From Micractinium sp. NFX-FRZ (Eukaryota > Chlorophyta > Trebouxiophyceae > Chlorellales > Chlorellaceae): 64,000 nt of DNA. The stretch covers positions 62,001-126,000 of the forward strand of contig JAPTJF010000010.1 in assembly GCA_029339195.1 (NCBI GenBank). The letters are read 5' to 3'. A program made the position numbers and the translations under genes. The notes below the pieces were generated by a model that saw nothing but the letters and a program-made list of their open reading frames with translations, was not told where the DNA came from and searched no databases. This document shows, one piece after another, positions 9,444 to 21,700 of this stretch. Every line of letters starts with the position of its first letter. The stretch's first letter is position 1.

Positions 9444-12284
9444 ATGAGCGGCCAACCAGGGTGTCCAGCAGCTGCCATGGGCAGGCCAGGCCGTGGAAAG
9501 GTGCTGTACTCGGAGGAGGGCTGCGATATGTGCGGCGAACACCTGAGCAGCTCGTTCCGCCTATGCCCTCACACCCGCGCGAGGTGCGCGTGGACGTGTG
9601 TGTGTCAAACTTGATCGGTGGGGGTGGCAAATGGCGCGCGGCGCAAGGGCGTGATCGGATACTCAGGGTTGTCGCGAATGTGTCCCCTCCTGGCCTGAGG
9701 CGATATGTGTGGGAGGGTGGGGATGAGGAGGGACGGGGATGAGAACACACGACCGCGACAGTGCTGCTGGCACTGCCTGCCCCGCCTTGCCGCCGCCATT
9801 GCCGCGCCCCGCCAGGGTTTTGTCACCGCACACGCCATGGAGTGATGGGCTGCTTTCCTTAGGCGCCCGCTTCCCTTAACGTTTCGTTCCTGCATGAGGT
9901 GCCATGCCTTGCAGGTTGTGCAACAAGTGCCACTGCAAGAGGTACCGTCAGAAGCGCAAGCTCCCCGGCGTGGCGGGCAGCGGGCGGCAGCCGCGCCGCG
10001 CTCGCGCCGCCTCGGACCGCTCCAGCTCCCCGGCAGCCCTGTCCGGATCTATGGAGTGGCCGGTGAGCCGGCCTGGGGGTGCATACGCCACAGCCGATTG
10101 CAAGGCGCTCGCAGGACGTCAGGCTGCCCCCGCCACCGGCCGACGCCAGTGTGGGGGGCCTGTGCGGAGCAGCGGAGAGGTCGACATCTACGCACGGTGG
10201 ACTGCTGCCTGTGCCCTGCGCCATGGCACTCTGCAGCACCCCCTTCCTAAGCCCCTCCCTCCCCGCCTGCCTTGCCATCTGCCCGCCCACTGCCTGCCTC
10301 CTGTCGCACCTGCCCCCCGCAGGATCTCCCGCGGCTGGCCCTGCCCTTTGCTGGCGAGGCCGCGGCAGAGGGGCAGCCCCAGGCGGCGGCAGCATACGCA
10401 GCGCAGCGCGCGGCAGAAATGTTCCTGGGAGGCCCCGCATGCGAGACGGCCCACATGATAGCGGGACTGACGCCAGCGGCGGCAGCTGGCAGCGCGGCCT
10501 GCGCGGCTGGTCCGGCCGCGGAGCCGCAGGCAAGGCCGTGCCCACCACCTCCCCAACCCCATGGCTCCTGTGCTGCTCTGCTCTGCGCGCCGCGTTCCTC
10601 TCAAGCCCCTCCTCCTGCCCATGCCGCCTCCCCCTGCCTGCCTGCACCTCTGAAGCTGCGCTGGCTGGCTGCACTGTGAGTGCACCTCGACCCTGCTCTC
10701 ACCCACCCCACCCCACCCTAACCACGCCCCACCTCGCCTCGCCTGCAGGGGTCTGCTTCGAGCGCCGCCGCTGCCGCCTCGGTGGCCCTCCCGCCGCACC
10801 TGGCGCTGGCATCGCTGCAGCAGCGGGTGCTGGGCGAGCACTGCCCGTCCGCCGGCGAGGCCATGTCAGCGCTGCACTGCGCACGGCGCGCGCAGCAGGC
10901 CACGCCGCCCTGCCAGCACCGCGTGCCCCTGGCCCTGCTGCCCCGCCTGCTGCTGCGCCTGCCCGACGACCCGCCCAGCCTGCTGCACTCTCTCTCGTGC
11001 TTGGTGGAGGCCGTGCTGCCCCTCGGCATGGCAGAGGCGGAGCAGGCGGCGGATTCAGAGGATGCGGTGGGGGAAGAGCGCGTCAAGCACGGGGCCGAGG
11101 CCACCACCCCGACCGCGCACCAGCCCCTGCCCGCCATCCGCCTCACAGTGTTTGCAGCCGGTGCGTGGGGGGCTGGGCGGGGCGGGAGCTGTGGGCTGGC
11201 GGGAGGGTGGGGGGGGGGGGTCCCCCACAGTATGGGAAACGTGGCCTTGGCATGGGCCCCTCCCAAACATATGCCCCAACACATCCCTGCAGTGTTCCCA
11301 GCCTATGCTCTGGTGCATTGTCTGCGGCCTGGCCTGGCCCGCCCCTGGCCCGCCCTGCCCGCCCTGCTTGGACCCTGCCTTTCTTCCCTCCCAGTGCTGT
11401 CACGCTGTGCCCGCCCTGCCGCCCGCCCCGCCTCTTTGTGCGTGCAGCCGGCGCGGTGGCGTGCTGGCACGAGGCGCCTGCCGAGGCGCAGCTGTCGCTG
11501 GGCTTCTCCCCTGCCACGCGTGTGCCCGTCTGGAGCCCCGGCCCGGGCGGCTTCACCCTCCACTTCCCCTCCGCCTTCTGCCCTCAAGTCGACCTCTTTG
11601 CCGGTGAGGCCGCCTACCCTGCCTGCCTGCCCGCCCGCCCGCCTAGTCAGCTGCCTGGTCAGCTGCCTGGCCAGCTGCTGTGGCAGGTTGCCTTCAGAAG
11701 CGCGCCCACCACCACCACCAGCATCACCACCTGCATCTGCATCCCCGCATGCGCATGCACAAACCGCACTCGGTGTGCGCTGCTGCGCCGGTTGTTCACC
11801 CGCATGTCGTAAGGTGCCTGCCTGCCTTCCTGCCCGCCTGCCCGCTGCCCTGCCTCTGGCTGCAGCCGTGCACCAGACCGTGTTCCGCCTGGGCCATGCA
11901 GCGCTGATGCAGCCGGCGCTCGACTTGGACGTCTCGCACTGGGGCTTGCTTCACGCGCAGCAGCAGGCGCAGCAGCAGGCGCAGCAGCAGGGCAGGCACC
12001 CGCACGCCGCGCAGCCGGAGACCCCCTCGGGCCTTCCCGAGGCGATGCAGCGCCCGCGCCGGCCCGCAAAACGCTGCGCGCCCGTGCCGGCGCCGCAGCT
12101 GCAGCCGCCGCAGCAGCAGCTCATGCAGCCGCCTCTCGGCCTCTGTTTCCCGCACGACCTGCATGGTGCCCAGCCCGCAGCCGCCTTGCACGAGAGCTTG
12201 CACCTGTCCTTTGGCCCCATCCCCTCGGGCCCCCTCTTCTCGGCAGAAGGCCTCTTTGAGGACGCCGGGGTCCCCCTGTTCTGA
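9444..12284 (+). CDS. Unknown protein with N-terminal Cys-rich basic motif and Gln-rich C terminus, 6 exons
   Basis: I do not recognise this gene. Exons 9444-9583, 9915-10062, 10323-10529, 10749-11160, 11448-11603 and 11866-12284 keep one frame and give 493 residues. The N terminus has a compact cysteine cluster (CDMCG, then a lone C, then LCNKCHC) followed at once by the basic run KRYRQKRK. This looks like a small metal-binding element next to a nuclear localisation signal. The middle is Ala-rich. The C terminus (about residue 380 on) has repeated AQQQ units and Pro/Gln-rich sequence. Intron 3 starts with GC (CAG|GCAAGG), because the alternative GT donor at 10676 would break phase. A nuclear regulatory role is only an inference. 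The start codon is the first ATG of the Cys-cluster frame and could lie further upstream. Confidence 0.65.
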
Positions 12285-13628
12285 CCCTCCCCCCCGTGAG
12301 CTTGCTCAGCGTTGCTGTTGCTGCTCAGTGCCGTGAGCGGCACTGTGCAGCCTCCTGCGCAGCGCACAACCCTGCCACTTTTTGGCAAGGCCCTGCCCCC
12401 CCGCCACGAACTCGCCCTGCTGCCCTGGCCGTGCCACGCCGGCCATAACACCCAATCTATCCCTCCCTTGATTGCCACGCTCCATAAACTTGGGTGAGCG
12501 CCCCAGTCCAACGCTGTGTCTTTCGATCCCTGTGGCCAGCGCCCACCCCCCATTTCGTTCCTGCCCCACCCGCGCACCCCGCCCAGCAGTAACCACCCGA
12601 ACCACCGGCCCACACCACAACTCCCTTTCTCCTGTTCCCCAGAGAGCACCAAGCCACGCGCACGCAGAGGCGCTACGCTCGCCCCATCACCAGTACACCC
12701 GACCCCACCCCTCGCACCCGCTCCTTCCCAACTGTTATGATTGGACCTGTGCTTTCCTTTCTTTGGTGCATGCCTTTGAACCTGCTTCATGTACTTTTGC
12801 ATCCTCCCACCCGGCCCTCCCACCTACCCACCCTTCCCAAGCTCGATGCTTGTGCCCTTCTTGATTTTGATTCGTTCTCCAATCCGTCCTGACCCGCTCC
12901 CCAACTGCCGTGGGCATGCTGAGCAGCCCACATACCCACCATGTCACGCACACACTCCAACACCTGCTCATGCTGCGCCCGCCACGCCCACCACCCCCTC
13001 CCATCATCTGCCGCACCCCAGTACCTGCCGACGCCACCCTTCACCACCTGCCGACACTTCCTCCCCTGCACCACCCACTCGTGCTCCCGCACCCGCACCA
13101 CCCGCTGAAACTGCCACCCCGTCCAGCACGCATCACCTGTACCATTCCCGCACCCCCGACACCCTGCCCCCGCTGCCCTGCTCCCCTGACCCAGCACTGC
13201 CCCCGCCCCGACACATTCCCCACATGTCACAGCGCGCCCCTTTTGTAACAAAGGGCCCCCCCTTGGACCCCCGCTCATCCATCTGTGCTGCTGCCAGGTT
13301 CTCAGGCTTGCCAGCAAGCAGCTGGCCCTTGACTTACAACACGTGTTGGGTGCAGCAGGGCAGATCACACACTCAAGCAGTCTAACAATCAATCAGTTCA
13401 TCAATCAACCCTGCCTGCCTGCCCCGCCCTCCTGCTTGGGCGGCCAGCAGTCGGATCCCTGCCAGCAAAACTGGGGCAAGAGGGGCGGCGCTCGGCAGCC
13501 AGGCAGGGGCCCAGGCCGTGGGTCGATTGAGAGGCACTGAATGCAAGCAGCAGCACGCACAAGGCCAGGCCCAGGCTGGCACAGCCGGCTGGCGCCGGGT
13601 CCTGCCCATGCTTTCCACCCCGCACCAG
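12285..13628. other. Convergent intergenic region, C-rich on the + strand
   Basis: The spacer lies between two convergent genes. From about 12780 to 13230 the + strand is a long CCAC/CACC-rich low-complexity stretch with few purines. I see no gene in it. Both 3' UTRs must lie here. Confidence 0.6.
13334..13338 (-). terminator. Candidate TGTAA poly(A) signal
   Basis: TGTAA on the minus strand lies about 290 bp beyond the stop of the minus-strand gene ending at 13629. TGTAA is the usual poly(A) signal in green algae. A 5-mer this far away could be chance. Confidence 0.3.
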
Positions 13629-15534
13629 TCACCGCCGCCGCTTGTCAGGCTTGCTGCCGCCGCCCTTGCCGCCGCTGCTGCCGCTGCCCCCGCTGCCGCC
13701 GCCCTTGCGCTCAAACCAGACGTCCAGCAGCCCGTCCTCGTCCCTGCTGCCCCCACGCCCCAGCAGGCCCTTGAATTCCGACTGCGGGGCACGCGAGTCC
13801 GGCCGCCGCTTGCCGCCCACCTCTGCACGGCACGCGCGCAGGGCAGGAGGGGGCGTGCGGATGAGGGGCGGAGACAGTGCAGCGGGGGGGGGAGCTCAGG
13901 AGGCGCATGCAGGCGGGCAGCCAGGTCCGGTGGGCGCGAGCAGATGGTAGGCTCAGGCAATCAGTGGCAGGCATGACTAGGCAGGCAGCATGGTAGCACT
14001 CGCGCCCCCCCCCCACCCGCCCAACATCCCCATCCCAATGCCAGCCCGGCCCTGCCACTCACTGGGTCGGGCTCTGCCGCCGCCCCTGCCGCTGCTGCCG
14101 CCGTCGCCGCCCAGGCTGCCTGTGACGCCCGCCACGTCAACCCCAAACACGCGCACTGCCAGGTAAGCCCCCAGCACAATGGTGCCCAGGGTGAGGAAGA
14201 ACTGAGGTGCAGGGGGTGGGTGGGTGGGGTGGGGGGACGGGGTGAGGAGGGGCAAAGGGGCAGCATCAAGGAGGGGCGTCCGGCCGGTGGCACGCATCCA
14301 CACCGTAGCGCCACATGCAGTGCCGGCAACGGCGCTCCTGCGGGCATCCGCTGGCTGCCCCCCAGCAGCAGCTCCCCTAGCCATTAACCGCCTGGCACCC
14401 CCCGCTAGCAGCTCCCTCCAGCAGCCCCCTTCCCTAACCCCAGTCCACTCATTCTCTCGCTGGCCGGTGGTCTGCCGTTAAGCTGCCACCAACCAGCAGC
14501 CTTTTTAGGCAGCTTTTCCCAGCAGCTTCCCCTGCCGGCTCACCGAGAGGACGCTCTTCACAAAGGAGAGGGCCAGCAGCACGAGCCCCGCGTTGACGGC
14601 CACCTTGACCACCCCAGGGGAGACATCCTCTGGCGCCAACTGCAGGGCGGCAGGGAGGCCGGCGGGCAGGGGCCAAGGTGGACAAGGGAAAGCGAGCACA
14701 GACCAGGAGCCCAAGGGGAAAGCCGGGGGAGGAGCGGCGGGGCTGGCTGGGGCTGGCGCACGCTGCCGGGTGGCGGCCGGCAGGGGGGAGGCGCGCAGAG
14801 GGGCAGGGAAGCATGTGCAGAGAGGGCAACGCATGCTCCACTGCGCACAGGCTGTACAGCACCAGAGCTGATGACAGGTAGCACGGCCCAGCCCAGCGCA
14901 GCATGGTGGTCTGCCGCCGCCGCCCCACCTGCATGGCCACACCCGTCAGGCGGTCGCTGATTGCGGACAGCCCTCGCAGCGCCGTCTGCAGAATGGGGCC
15001 CACTCCAGGGCCCTGGATGGCGCTGCCCTGTATGGAGCGAGGCGGCGGGGAAGAGTCAACAAGTGGGTGCATCGGTTGCACAGAGCAACCGGCTGCCGGC
15101 GCGGCGCCCAGGACACAGGCGAGGGTTCCATGCCCTGTGGCGGCACAGCAGGGCAGCACCCAGCTCACCGTCTGCTCCCACTCCTCCTCATCATCAAAGG
15201 CCACAAAATCATCATCCCTTTCATACTCCTCGCGCGACCGCCGGGCCAGGACAGCCACGTAGAGTTGCCGCGCCCGCCGCGCACTTGCCGCCGCCCGCAG
15301 CGCCGCCGCTGCTGCCGGTCGTGGGCCTGCGCAGCGACGGGCGGCAGAAGCGATGTCGGCAACGCCCCCAAGTGCCAGGGCCATGCAAGAGTGCAGCAGA
15401 GGGAGTGAATTGGCGCACTCACCCGCGGACAGGCGGCAGTTGAGGGGCTGGCGGTGTCGCAGTGACGCCGCGTGCATCCCGATCGCCCGAGGTCCCGGCA
15501 GAGTGCGTGTGCACGCAGCACCGGAGACTGCCAT
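13629..15534 (-). CDS. Unknown probable plastid membrane protein, two hydrophobic helices, 6 exons
   Basis: Not assigned to a named family. Exons in transcript order: 15534-15423, 15326-15169, 15027-14929, 14639-14544, 14201-14063, 13822-13629. All phases agree and give 265 residues. The first ~38 residues are rich in Ala, Arg and Ser with no acidic residue, as expected of a chloroplast (or mitochondrial) targeting peptide. An acidic segment (YERDDDFVAFDDEEEWE) follows, then an amphipathic stretch and two hydrophobic segments, AVNAGLVLLALSFVKSVLS and FFLTLGTIVLGAYLAVRVF. The C terminus contains EFKGLLGRGG and LLDVWFERK, then a Gly/Ser/Lys tail. The acidic patch and the VWFE motif look like constrained sequence, so a conserved algal or plant protein is likely. 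Confidence 0.75.
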
Positions 15535-16335
15535 GCTGCCTGGGAGCGCAGCCTCGGCTAGGTTTTGAACAAGGGATGGGGTTCGCCGTGGGGCTTGGGA
15601 AAAGTATTGCTGACTAATCAGCGAGGCGGGGGCCCTGTCTATTCTGTTACGGTCTGGCAAACGGAGCGCCGCCGCCAGCGGGGCGGGTTGGAGGTACTGC
15701 CTCTCAGACTGTGTTGAAGACTGTGTCACATCTTGTTGCAGCCAGAGCATTACACCGTTGCCGGTATCAACGTTTCAACATGAAGTTCAGACGACAGCAA
15801 CCAAATGAAGAGAACCCTGCTCGTCCGATCAGCTGCTGCCGCCGCTGCTCCTGCAGCCGACTTGCCGCTCAACGCCGCTGCATTCCTCCCTTCACATATT
15901 GGTGGGAGACGGCCCAGTGGGCTTGCCTGTGGAGCTGGTGAAAGTCTGCAGTAGGGACAGGCGCGGAAGCATGGCACAAGAAAAGGAGACAGGGCCCTTG
16001 ATAGGACGCACACCACGTGCCCCCCGCTCCCTCGGCTGCAAGGACCCCTCATTGAGCCCCCGCTCCTCCACTGCCCGTCTTTTCCCCAACGTTGAACCCC
16101 CAAATCAAAATTGCGCTCGGAAGCACAAACCCACAACCGGGCCGCAGGCCTGGCCAAGGTCTTCCTGCGATGCCTGTTACTGGTCTAACCCCACCTTTGC
16201 CTCCCTATAAACAGTCACCCTGCGAAGCCTCGGATTTCCTCGCTGACCCTCCTCCCCCATTGCCTGCTTGGCGGCGGGCGACGGCACACCACAGCAGGGC
16301 ATCGGAACCCCACCTCTGTTCCCGACCCCAAAATA
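15535..16335. other. Spacer between two minus-strand genes
   Basis: This must hold the promoter and 5' UTR of the gene starting at 15534 and the 3' UTR of the gene ending at 16336. Short open frames on the + strand near 15711-15941 have no family features. No gene seen. Confidence 0.5.
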
Positions 16336-17105
16336 TCAAATCACCTGCCCGCGCTCCTCCTCCATGGCCTGCTTTGCAGCCGTGATGCGCTGGTTGGGCG
16401 CCACCTGCGCCAGGCAGCCGTCAGGCGGGGGTCAGCAAGAGGTGGGGACACGGGCGCATGCTTGAGCAGCCCGCTAAAGTAGCCCAAAACAAAGTGGGAT
16501 CGAGAAAGGACACCCTTCAACACGTATGTCACACGCTTCCTCAGCCCCAGAGGCTAGCTGCTCTTCGCCATCCCCAGCCACCCCTACAACATACATGCCC
16601 CGCGCTCCTTGTCCACGTCGCCGGCGGCCCTCTGGCTCATCTCCTTGCTGGGTGCTGACTCCTGCCCGGCACCCGCGTGCTTCTCGATGAAGCCCTGGCC
16701 CATCAGGCCCTGCGTGGCGGGGGCAGATGGCGGGAGAAAGTCGTGGGGAAGTCGGAGGGGCACCCGGGGGACGGAGGGGCAGGCGCGCGAGGTGACCAAA
16801 GAGGCTTAGGAGCACGCTGTTGTGTCTGCTCGTGGACGGAGTGGCGGTGCCGCGGCTGGTACACAATGCACAATGTGGGTGGGCAGTGGCATGGGTTGTG
16901 GCAGAGGGGGTGCCAGAACCCGGGGCAGGGCAGGCGGCAGTTGCCTGGTGTGCCGCCACCCGCCGGCGTGGTGAGCGCCCACCACACAACAAGCCCCACC
17001 CTGCCCCCTCGCCTCTCCATTCACCTTGTCTTCCTTGTTGGCAGCGGTGCCTGCCGGCCCTCCAGTGCCTGGAATCCCGCCGTCACGCCCGGTAGAGGTT
17101 GCCAT
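16336..17105 (-). CDS. Small hydrophilic LEA-like protein, 3 exons
   Basis: Proposed exons 17105-17025, 16709-16599 and 16404-16336 give 86 residues with no hydrophobic segment. The protein is rich in Gly, Ala, Glu, Lys and Gln and contains GLMGQGFIEKHAGAG, SQRAAGDVDKERG and ITAAKQAMEEERG. Such composition is typical of stress-related, largely disordered (LEA-like) proteins, but no named LEA motif is present. The second intron must start with GC (GGG|GCATGT) to reach the third exon in phase. Otherwise a GTATGT donor four bases later shifts the frame, or the exon reads on to a nearby TAG giving a shorter protein. The start faces the + strand gene at 17325 across a 219-bp spacer. Confidence 0.5.
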
Positions 17106-17324
17106 GGCTGGGCTGGTCGTCAGGCTCTGGTCCGTGGGAGAAGCTGTAAGGTGTCAGGCTGACTACAAGGTGAGGAAGGGGGGTCAAGTCCCTCTTCAAG
17201 AGAACTCCCCTCCTCGAAGCTGCGGGCCTGCCACGCAGGTCAGCAGCACCTTGGACACCGCCAACCCACTCTGACTATTGCGTCGCTCGAACAGGCTCAA
17301 CTTCCCCAGACCAAAATCGCCGCC
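17106..17324. promoter_or_regulatory. Bidirectional promoter of two small hydrophilic-protein genes
   Basis: The 219 bp between the divergent start codons at 17105 (-) and 17325 (+) must contain both promoters and 5' UTRs. No TATA box is obvious. The two products are similar in size and composition, which would fit co-regulation; this is inference. Confidence 0.5.
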
Positions 17325-18192
17325 ATGGAGGCTGTGAAGGGCAAGATGGAGCAAGCCAAGCAGGCCATGTTCGGCACCCCGGCAGAGCAGGCAAGCGCTG
17401 TCCGTGGCCGAGCCCCGCATAGCACTGCTTGGCTGCAAGCAGACTGCCCCTGCGAGCGCCTCTGGCCCCAGGGCCTGCGCTTGCCCACCCGGCCATGGCC
17501 ACCGCCAGCGGGTGGCGGCGGCCGAAGCGCCGCCTTCTCAGCCTCCCGCCTTCCATCAAATTGTTGCAGGGCCAGGAGGTGCGCCCAGACGAGGGGCCCG
17601 CCACTGGCACGGCCCACAAGACCAGCGAGGTGTCTCAGGTGGGAGCTCCATGTCACCGTTGTCAGGCTGCAGGGAGCAGCCCTTGCCTGCCGCTGTTGTG
17701 TGCAGGCTCCACCTCGCCACGCCAGTGCAGTGCAACTTGCAGAACCGCTGCACCGCCCAGCACAACACAGCCCAGCACAGCGACGGCACACATCACAGCA
17801 GCGGCGCGCCTCCACCCTGACACACGTTCCTTCCCTCCCAGGCGCAGACCGGGACAGGGGTGGTTGGGAGCCTTGAGGAGGCGGGTCACCGCATGCAGGA
17901 GCAGCAGGGCGCCGACCATCAAGGTGCGGTGTGGGCGGGAGGCAAGCTGGGCATGGGGAGTTTGTTGGCAGCCGTGGCAGGGCGAGGGAGGCGAGCGGGC
18001 ACAGATGGCCTGTCACGCGCGGAACCAGCTCTCCAGCCACCGTGCCCTTGCTTCCGCTCTTTCTGCATTTTTCTCCCTTACTTGTTGCACTCCCTGCTTT
18101 CTCGCCCTGCAGGGTATTACGATGCCCAGGCCAAGCTGACGAGCGCACTGGAGCGCGGGAAGGAGAAGTTGGAGGGAGGCAGCGGCAGTTGA
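17325..18192 (+). CDS. Small hydrophilic LEA-like protein, 4 exons
   Basis: Exons 17325-17390, 17570-17638, 17842-17923 and 18113-18192 give 98 residues. The protein is hydrophilic, charged and helical-looking, with MEAVKGKMEQAKQAMFG at the N terminus, GSLEEAGHRMQEQQ in the middle and AKLTSALERGKEKLEGG at the end. It lacks Cys, Trp and hydrophobic segments. This resembles LEA-type protective proteins in composition only. Intron 1 probably begins with GC (CAG|GCAAGC); a weaker GTCCGT donor ten bases later would add three residues plus one base to the exon and is less likely. It is transcribed away from a neighbour of similar character at 17105. Confidence 0.65.
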
Positions 18193-18334
18193 GGCAGGAT
18201 GGCAGGGCACTGGAGAGCAGAGGAGCTTGAGACGCAGCGGGGCGTGGGCTGAGAACGGTCAAGATTGGCAGTGCAAAAAAGTGCAGTGCAAGCCTCACAC
18301 GGTAGCCAATGTGTTGAAATAACATTGCTCTCTG

Positions 18335-18339
18335 TGTAA
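18335..18339 (+). terminator. Candidate TGTAA poly(A) signal
   Basis: TGTAA lies about 145 bp past the stop of the small + strand gene ending at 18192, a typical distance for a green-algal 3' UTR. The next gene ends convergently at 18779. Confidence 0.45.
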
Positions 18340-18778
18340 GAGGAATTTGGCTTCAGAACCGGAAATGGAAAAAGAGCCGGGGCACAAAAACGGAGTGGAC
18401 ACTGGGAAGGCAGCAGCCGGGGTACCAGCAGGTCTTGGGGTGCAGGCTCTGGCGCCGGCTGGTCGTAAGAAAATAGACGGGGCAGGCGGAGTTGGGGCAG
18501 GCGGGCAGGCGGATGGTCTAGCCCCTGACAGCAGGTGTGCCAGCCAACCCTGCCGACCCTCTAATGAGAACATGGCCTCATCAAGAGGCACACCAGTGAC
18601 GCTCGTGATACGATGAGAAGCTGGCCGCTAGCAGTGGCCACGATAGGGGGGCGGAGGCAGGGCTGGGCCCAAGAGCTGCCGGAGACAACCAGTTCCAGCG
18701 TCACAGCACGGCGGGAGGCAAGAGCAGCAGCGCTGGGCCCAAGGGGTGCCATCCAGAGGGGAGCTGTGCGTCCTCACA

Positions 18779-21700
18779 TCACAGCAGCTCCGCCAGGCTG
18801 CCCTCCGGCCCCGCTGCTCCCAACACCGCAGTGAACATGGGGCCTAGCTCGCGCTGCTGCTGCAGCCGGTCGCTGCTCTCGGGCACTGCCGTCAGCTCGT
18901 CACCGTCCAACATCTGCAGGCGGGTGGGTGGGGGTGTATGTGAGTGTGTGCGGAGGCGGTACAGTGGGGATGCGTGCGGGGGTAGGAGTGCCATGAGTTT
19001 GAACGTGGGGGAATGAGTGGGTGGGAGGAGGGCATGCCGCCTGAGCAGGCAGCGACCGGTGCAGCTTAAGAGAGTGCCGGCCACGCAGGCACCGCAAGCA
19101 ACGCATGGGAGGCAGGGGAGGTCTAGGGCAGATGCCTGCGCTTCCTGGCACCCACGCCATCTGCGCAGCCGCCCATCACTCATCGGCAGCCACACTGGCC
19201 ATCACCCTGGCGCAGGTCAGGGTGCCAGCGATAGCGAGTCGCTCACCTTGAGGCTCTCGGGGGTGGATGCGCCGTACACGCGCTCTCCCCGCAGCAGGAA
19301 CTTGACGGCCCCCAGGCTGCAAACCGAAACAAGGAGACGAAGAAGCAGGTTCGAGCACACATGGCGGCAGTGGAGAAGAAGAAGCAGGTTCGAGCACACA
19401 TGGCAGCAGTGGAGAAAATGCAGCAGCAACGTGCCCCCATGTGTTGGAAGCTATAATGAACGCACGTGGCACTGATCAGCCTAAGAAAGCTCTCCCGATG
19501 CCTCACCTGATGCCCAGGCGTGCGCAGTACACCTCAAACATGGCGCCCAGACGGGTGGAGGCGCTGACGTAGAACCAGCGCTGCAGAGGGGTGGGCGGGT
19601 GTGCATGGGGGGGACGGCAACGCTGGATGAGGAGGGGGCCCAGGAGGGTGTATGGTGTCGGAGCTGTGCTGGATAGCGGGGAATCAACCCACAAAGCCCG
19701 CCCGCCTGCCCGCGTGCCTGCGTTGCCATGTACTAGTTGCATTCCACGCCCTCCTTCCAGCCCCCAGCGTTGTTTACTAACTCACCTCCAGGCCCGTGAA
19801 GCTGCGGATGCAGATGGTGAGGCACTGGGCCGGGTCGTCTGCCAGGCAGCTGTCCACCAGGGAGCAGGTGCGGCCACGGATGATGACCAGCGCTGCTGAG
19901 CTGGCAGGCTCCAGGCTGGCGGGTCGCCCGCCACCAGCACTGGCTGTGTCGGCCTGGCCCAGGCTGAAGCCGCTGGTGCCTGCGCCGCCGTTGCTGGTGC
20001 CTGCTGCACCAGAAGGTGGCCGCTGCGCTGCGCTGCTGCCGCCACCGGAGCGACGGCGCTGCTGCGGCCGCCCATCCCATTCCATGTCCTCGCCCCCGCC
20101 GGCCTTGCCGTTCTCCTTCTCCTCTGCTGCTGACGTGGCGTGCCTGGAGCGGCTGCTGGGGCGCTGCTGGTTCACCACACCCTCCCCGCTGCGCCGCCCA
20201 GCGGCGCTGCGGGTGACTCGACCCACATCGGCCGGACCGTCTGTGCCCACCGCGCTGACCCGCTTCTTGCCCCTGCAACATAGCAAGCAAGCGGAGGGGA
20301 CAGGGGAGCGGGGCAGGTGATGGCTGAGTGACACGAATGCAGCATGCAGCTCGGCATTGCACATGATGCTCAGATGTATCACACAGCCACTCGTCAATAA
20401 CAACATGCATCTGCAAAGTTCACCGACCTGCCAGCCTGCCCACCCGCCCTAGCAGCCTGCCCCATGCAACCAACCGCCCGCATTTCCGCCCCGCCCCGCC
20501 TGCTCACTTTTTCAAGCTTTCCTGCAGCTCCTCCCAGGCCGCGTGGGCCGCTGCGCCCTGCTGCTGCGCCGGTGTGGCCACCTTGGTGGCGGGGGACAGG
20601 AGGGACTCAAACTGCTCCAGCAGGGAGCTGACAGACATGGGGGAGAACCTGCAGCGAATATGTAGCAGCAGAGGTATGCGTCATGAAGCAATCATGCAGA
20701 AGGGTAGCAGAATCGGGGGATTGGCAGCCACGGGGGAGCACTTTTTGGTGTGCCTGGTTTCGCTTTGGTGGCAGATGGCTGGGGACGGAAGGGCAGAGCA
20801 GGAGAGGAAGGCAGAGGAGGGAGCGACGCGAGGGAGCGACGCGTGAGGTATGCAGGCCCAATCCACGGCAAGGGGCACAGTACTGCAGCACCCACCTGCC
20901 GCTGACGCTGTGCCCTGCTGCCCCGAGCTGGGCCCGCAGGTCCAGCACAGCTGCCGGGCGCGGGCGCAGCTCAAAGTGCAGCGTGCTGCGGCCGGTGGAG
21001 CGACGGCGGCTGCCGTACGGATCCCCTACCACACGGTGCACCCCTGGGCGCAGCAGCCCCGCCGTCGCGTGCTGCATCGTGTGGCCCAGCAGGACCACGA
21101 CCTCGTTGCTGCCCAGCTGCACGTCCTGCCACTGCCCCCGGCTGTCCTGGATCTGCGGGCGGACAGGCGGGTGGGCGGCGGGGAATGTGAAATAGTAAAT
21201 ATCGGTCCAGTGCCACAGAAGCCGCAATCCGGCAAGGTGCCCACCCCCCCAGTGCTGCCCCCGTGCAATACTCTCTGCCCCTGCGGAACCCACCACAGCT
21301 TCGCCAAGCATAGCACAGCACAGCACAGCACAGCGTAGTGTGGCATGCTGTGCCTGCCCCGCACCTGCATTGCTGACAGCGCGTTACCGCCCGCCGCCGC
21401 GGGATCCCGCGCCTCCAAGCAATAGAACAGGCTCAGCAGCCCGCGCTCGCTGACCGCATCCTGCAACAGGTTGGCGGTGCAGCAGGGCAGTGGGCTCAGG
21501 GGTGGCACGTTGGCAGGCACGCACAGGTGAGCAGGTGATACGGTGGGGGCGCTTTGCCAACGTAAGTCGCTTCAAGTTGATAGATATGCATCAAACTGCC
21601 AACAATTAAGCTGCCAGCAGCCCGGAACACCACAGCACCCCCAAAAGCAAGCAACCTGCCGGATTGACAATCCCCTTGCACCCCCCACTACCTGCGGGTC

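Noticed and set aside
10079..11812. 577-codon open frame on the + strand
   Set aside because: Out of frame with the spliced Cys/Gln-rich gene; composition is Pro/Arg/Ala shadow sequence.
15711..15941. 76-codon + strand open frame divergent from the two-helix protein gene
   Set aside because: No codon bias, motif or splice-linked continuation; likely promoter sequence.
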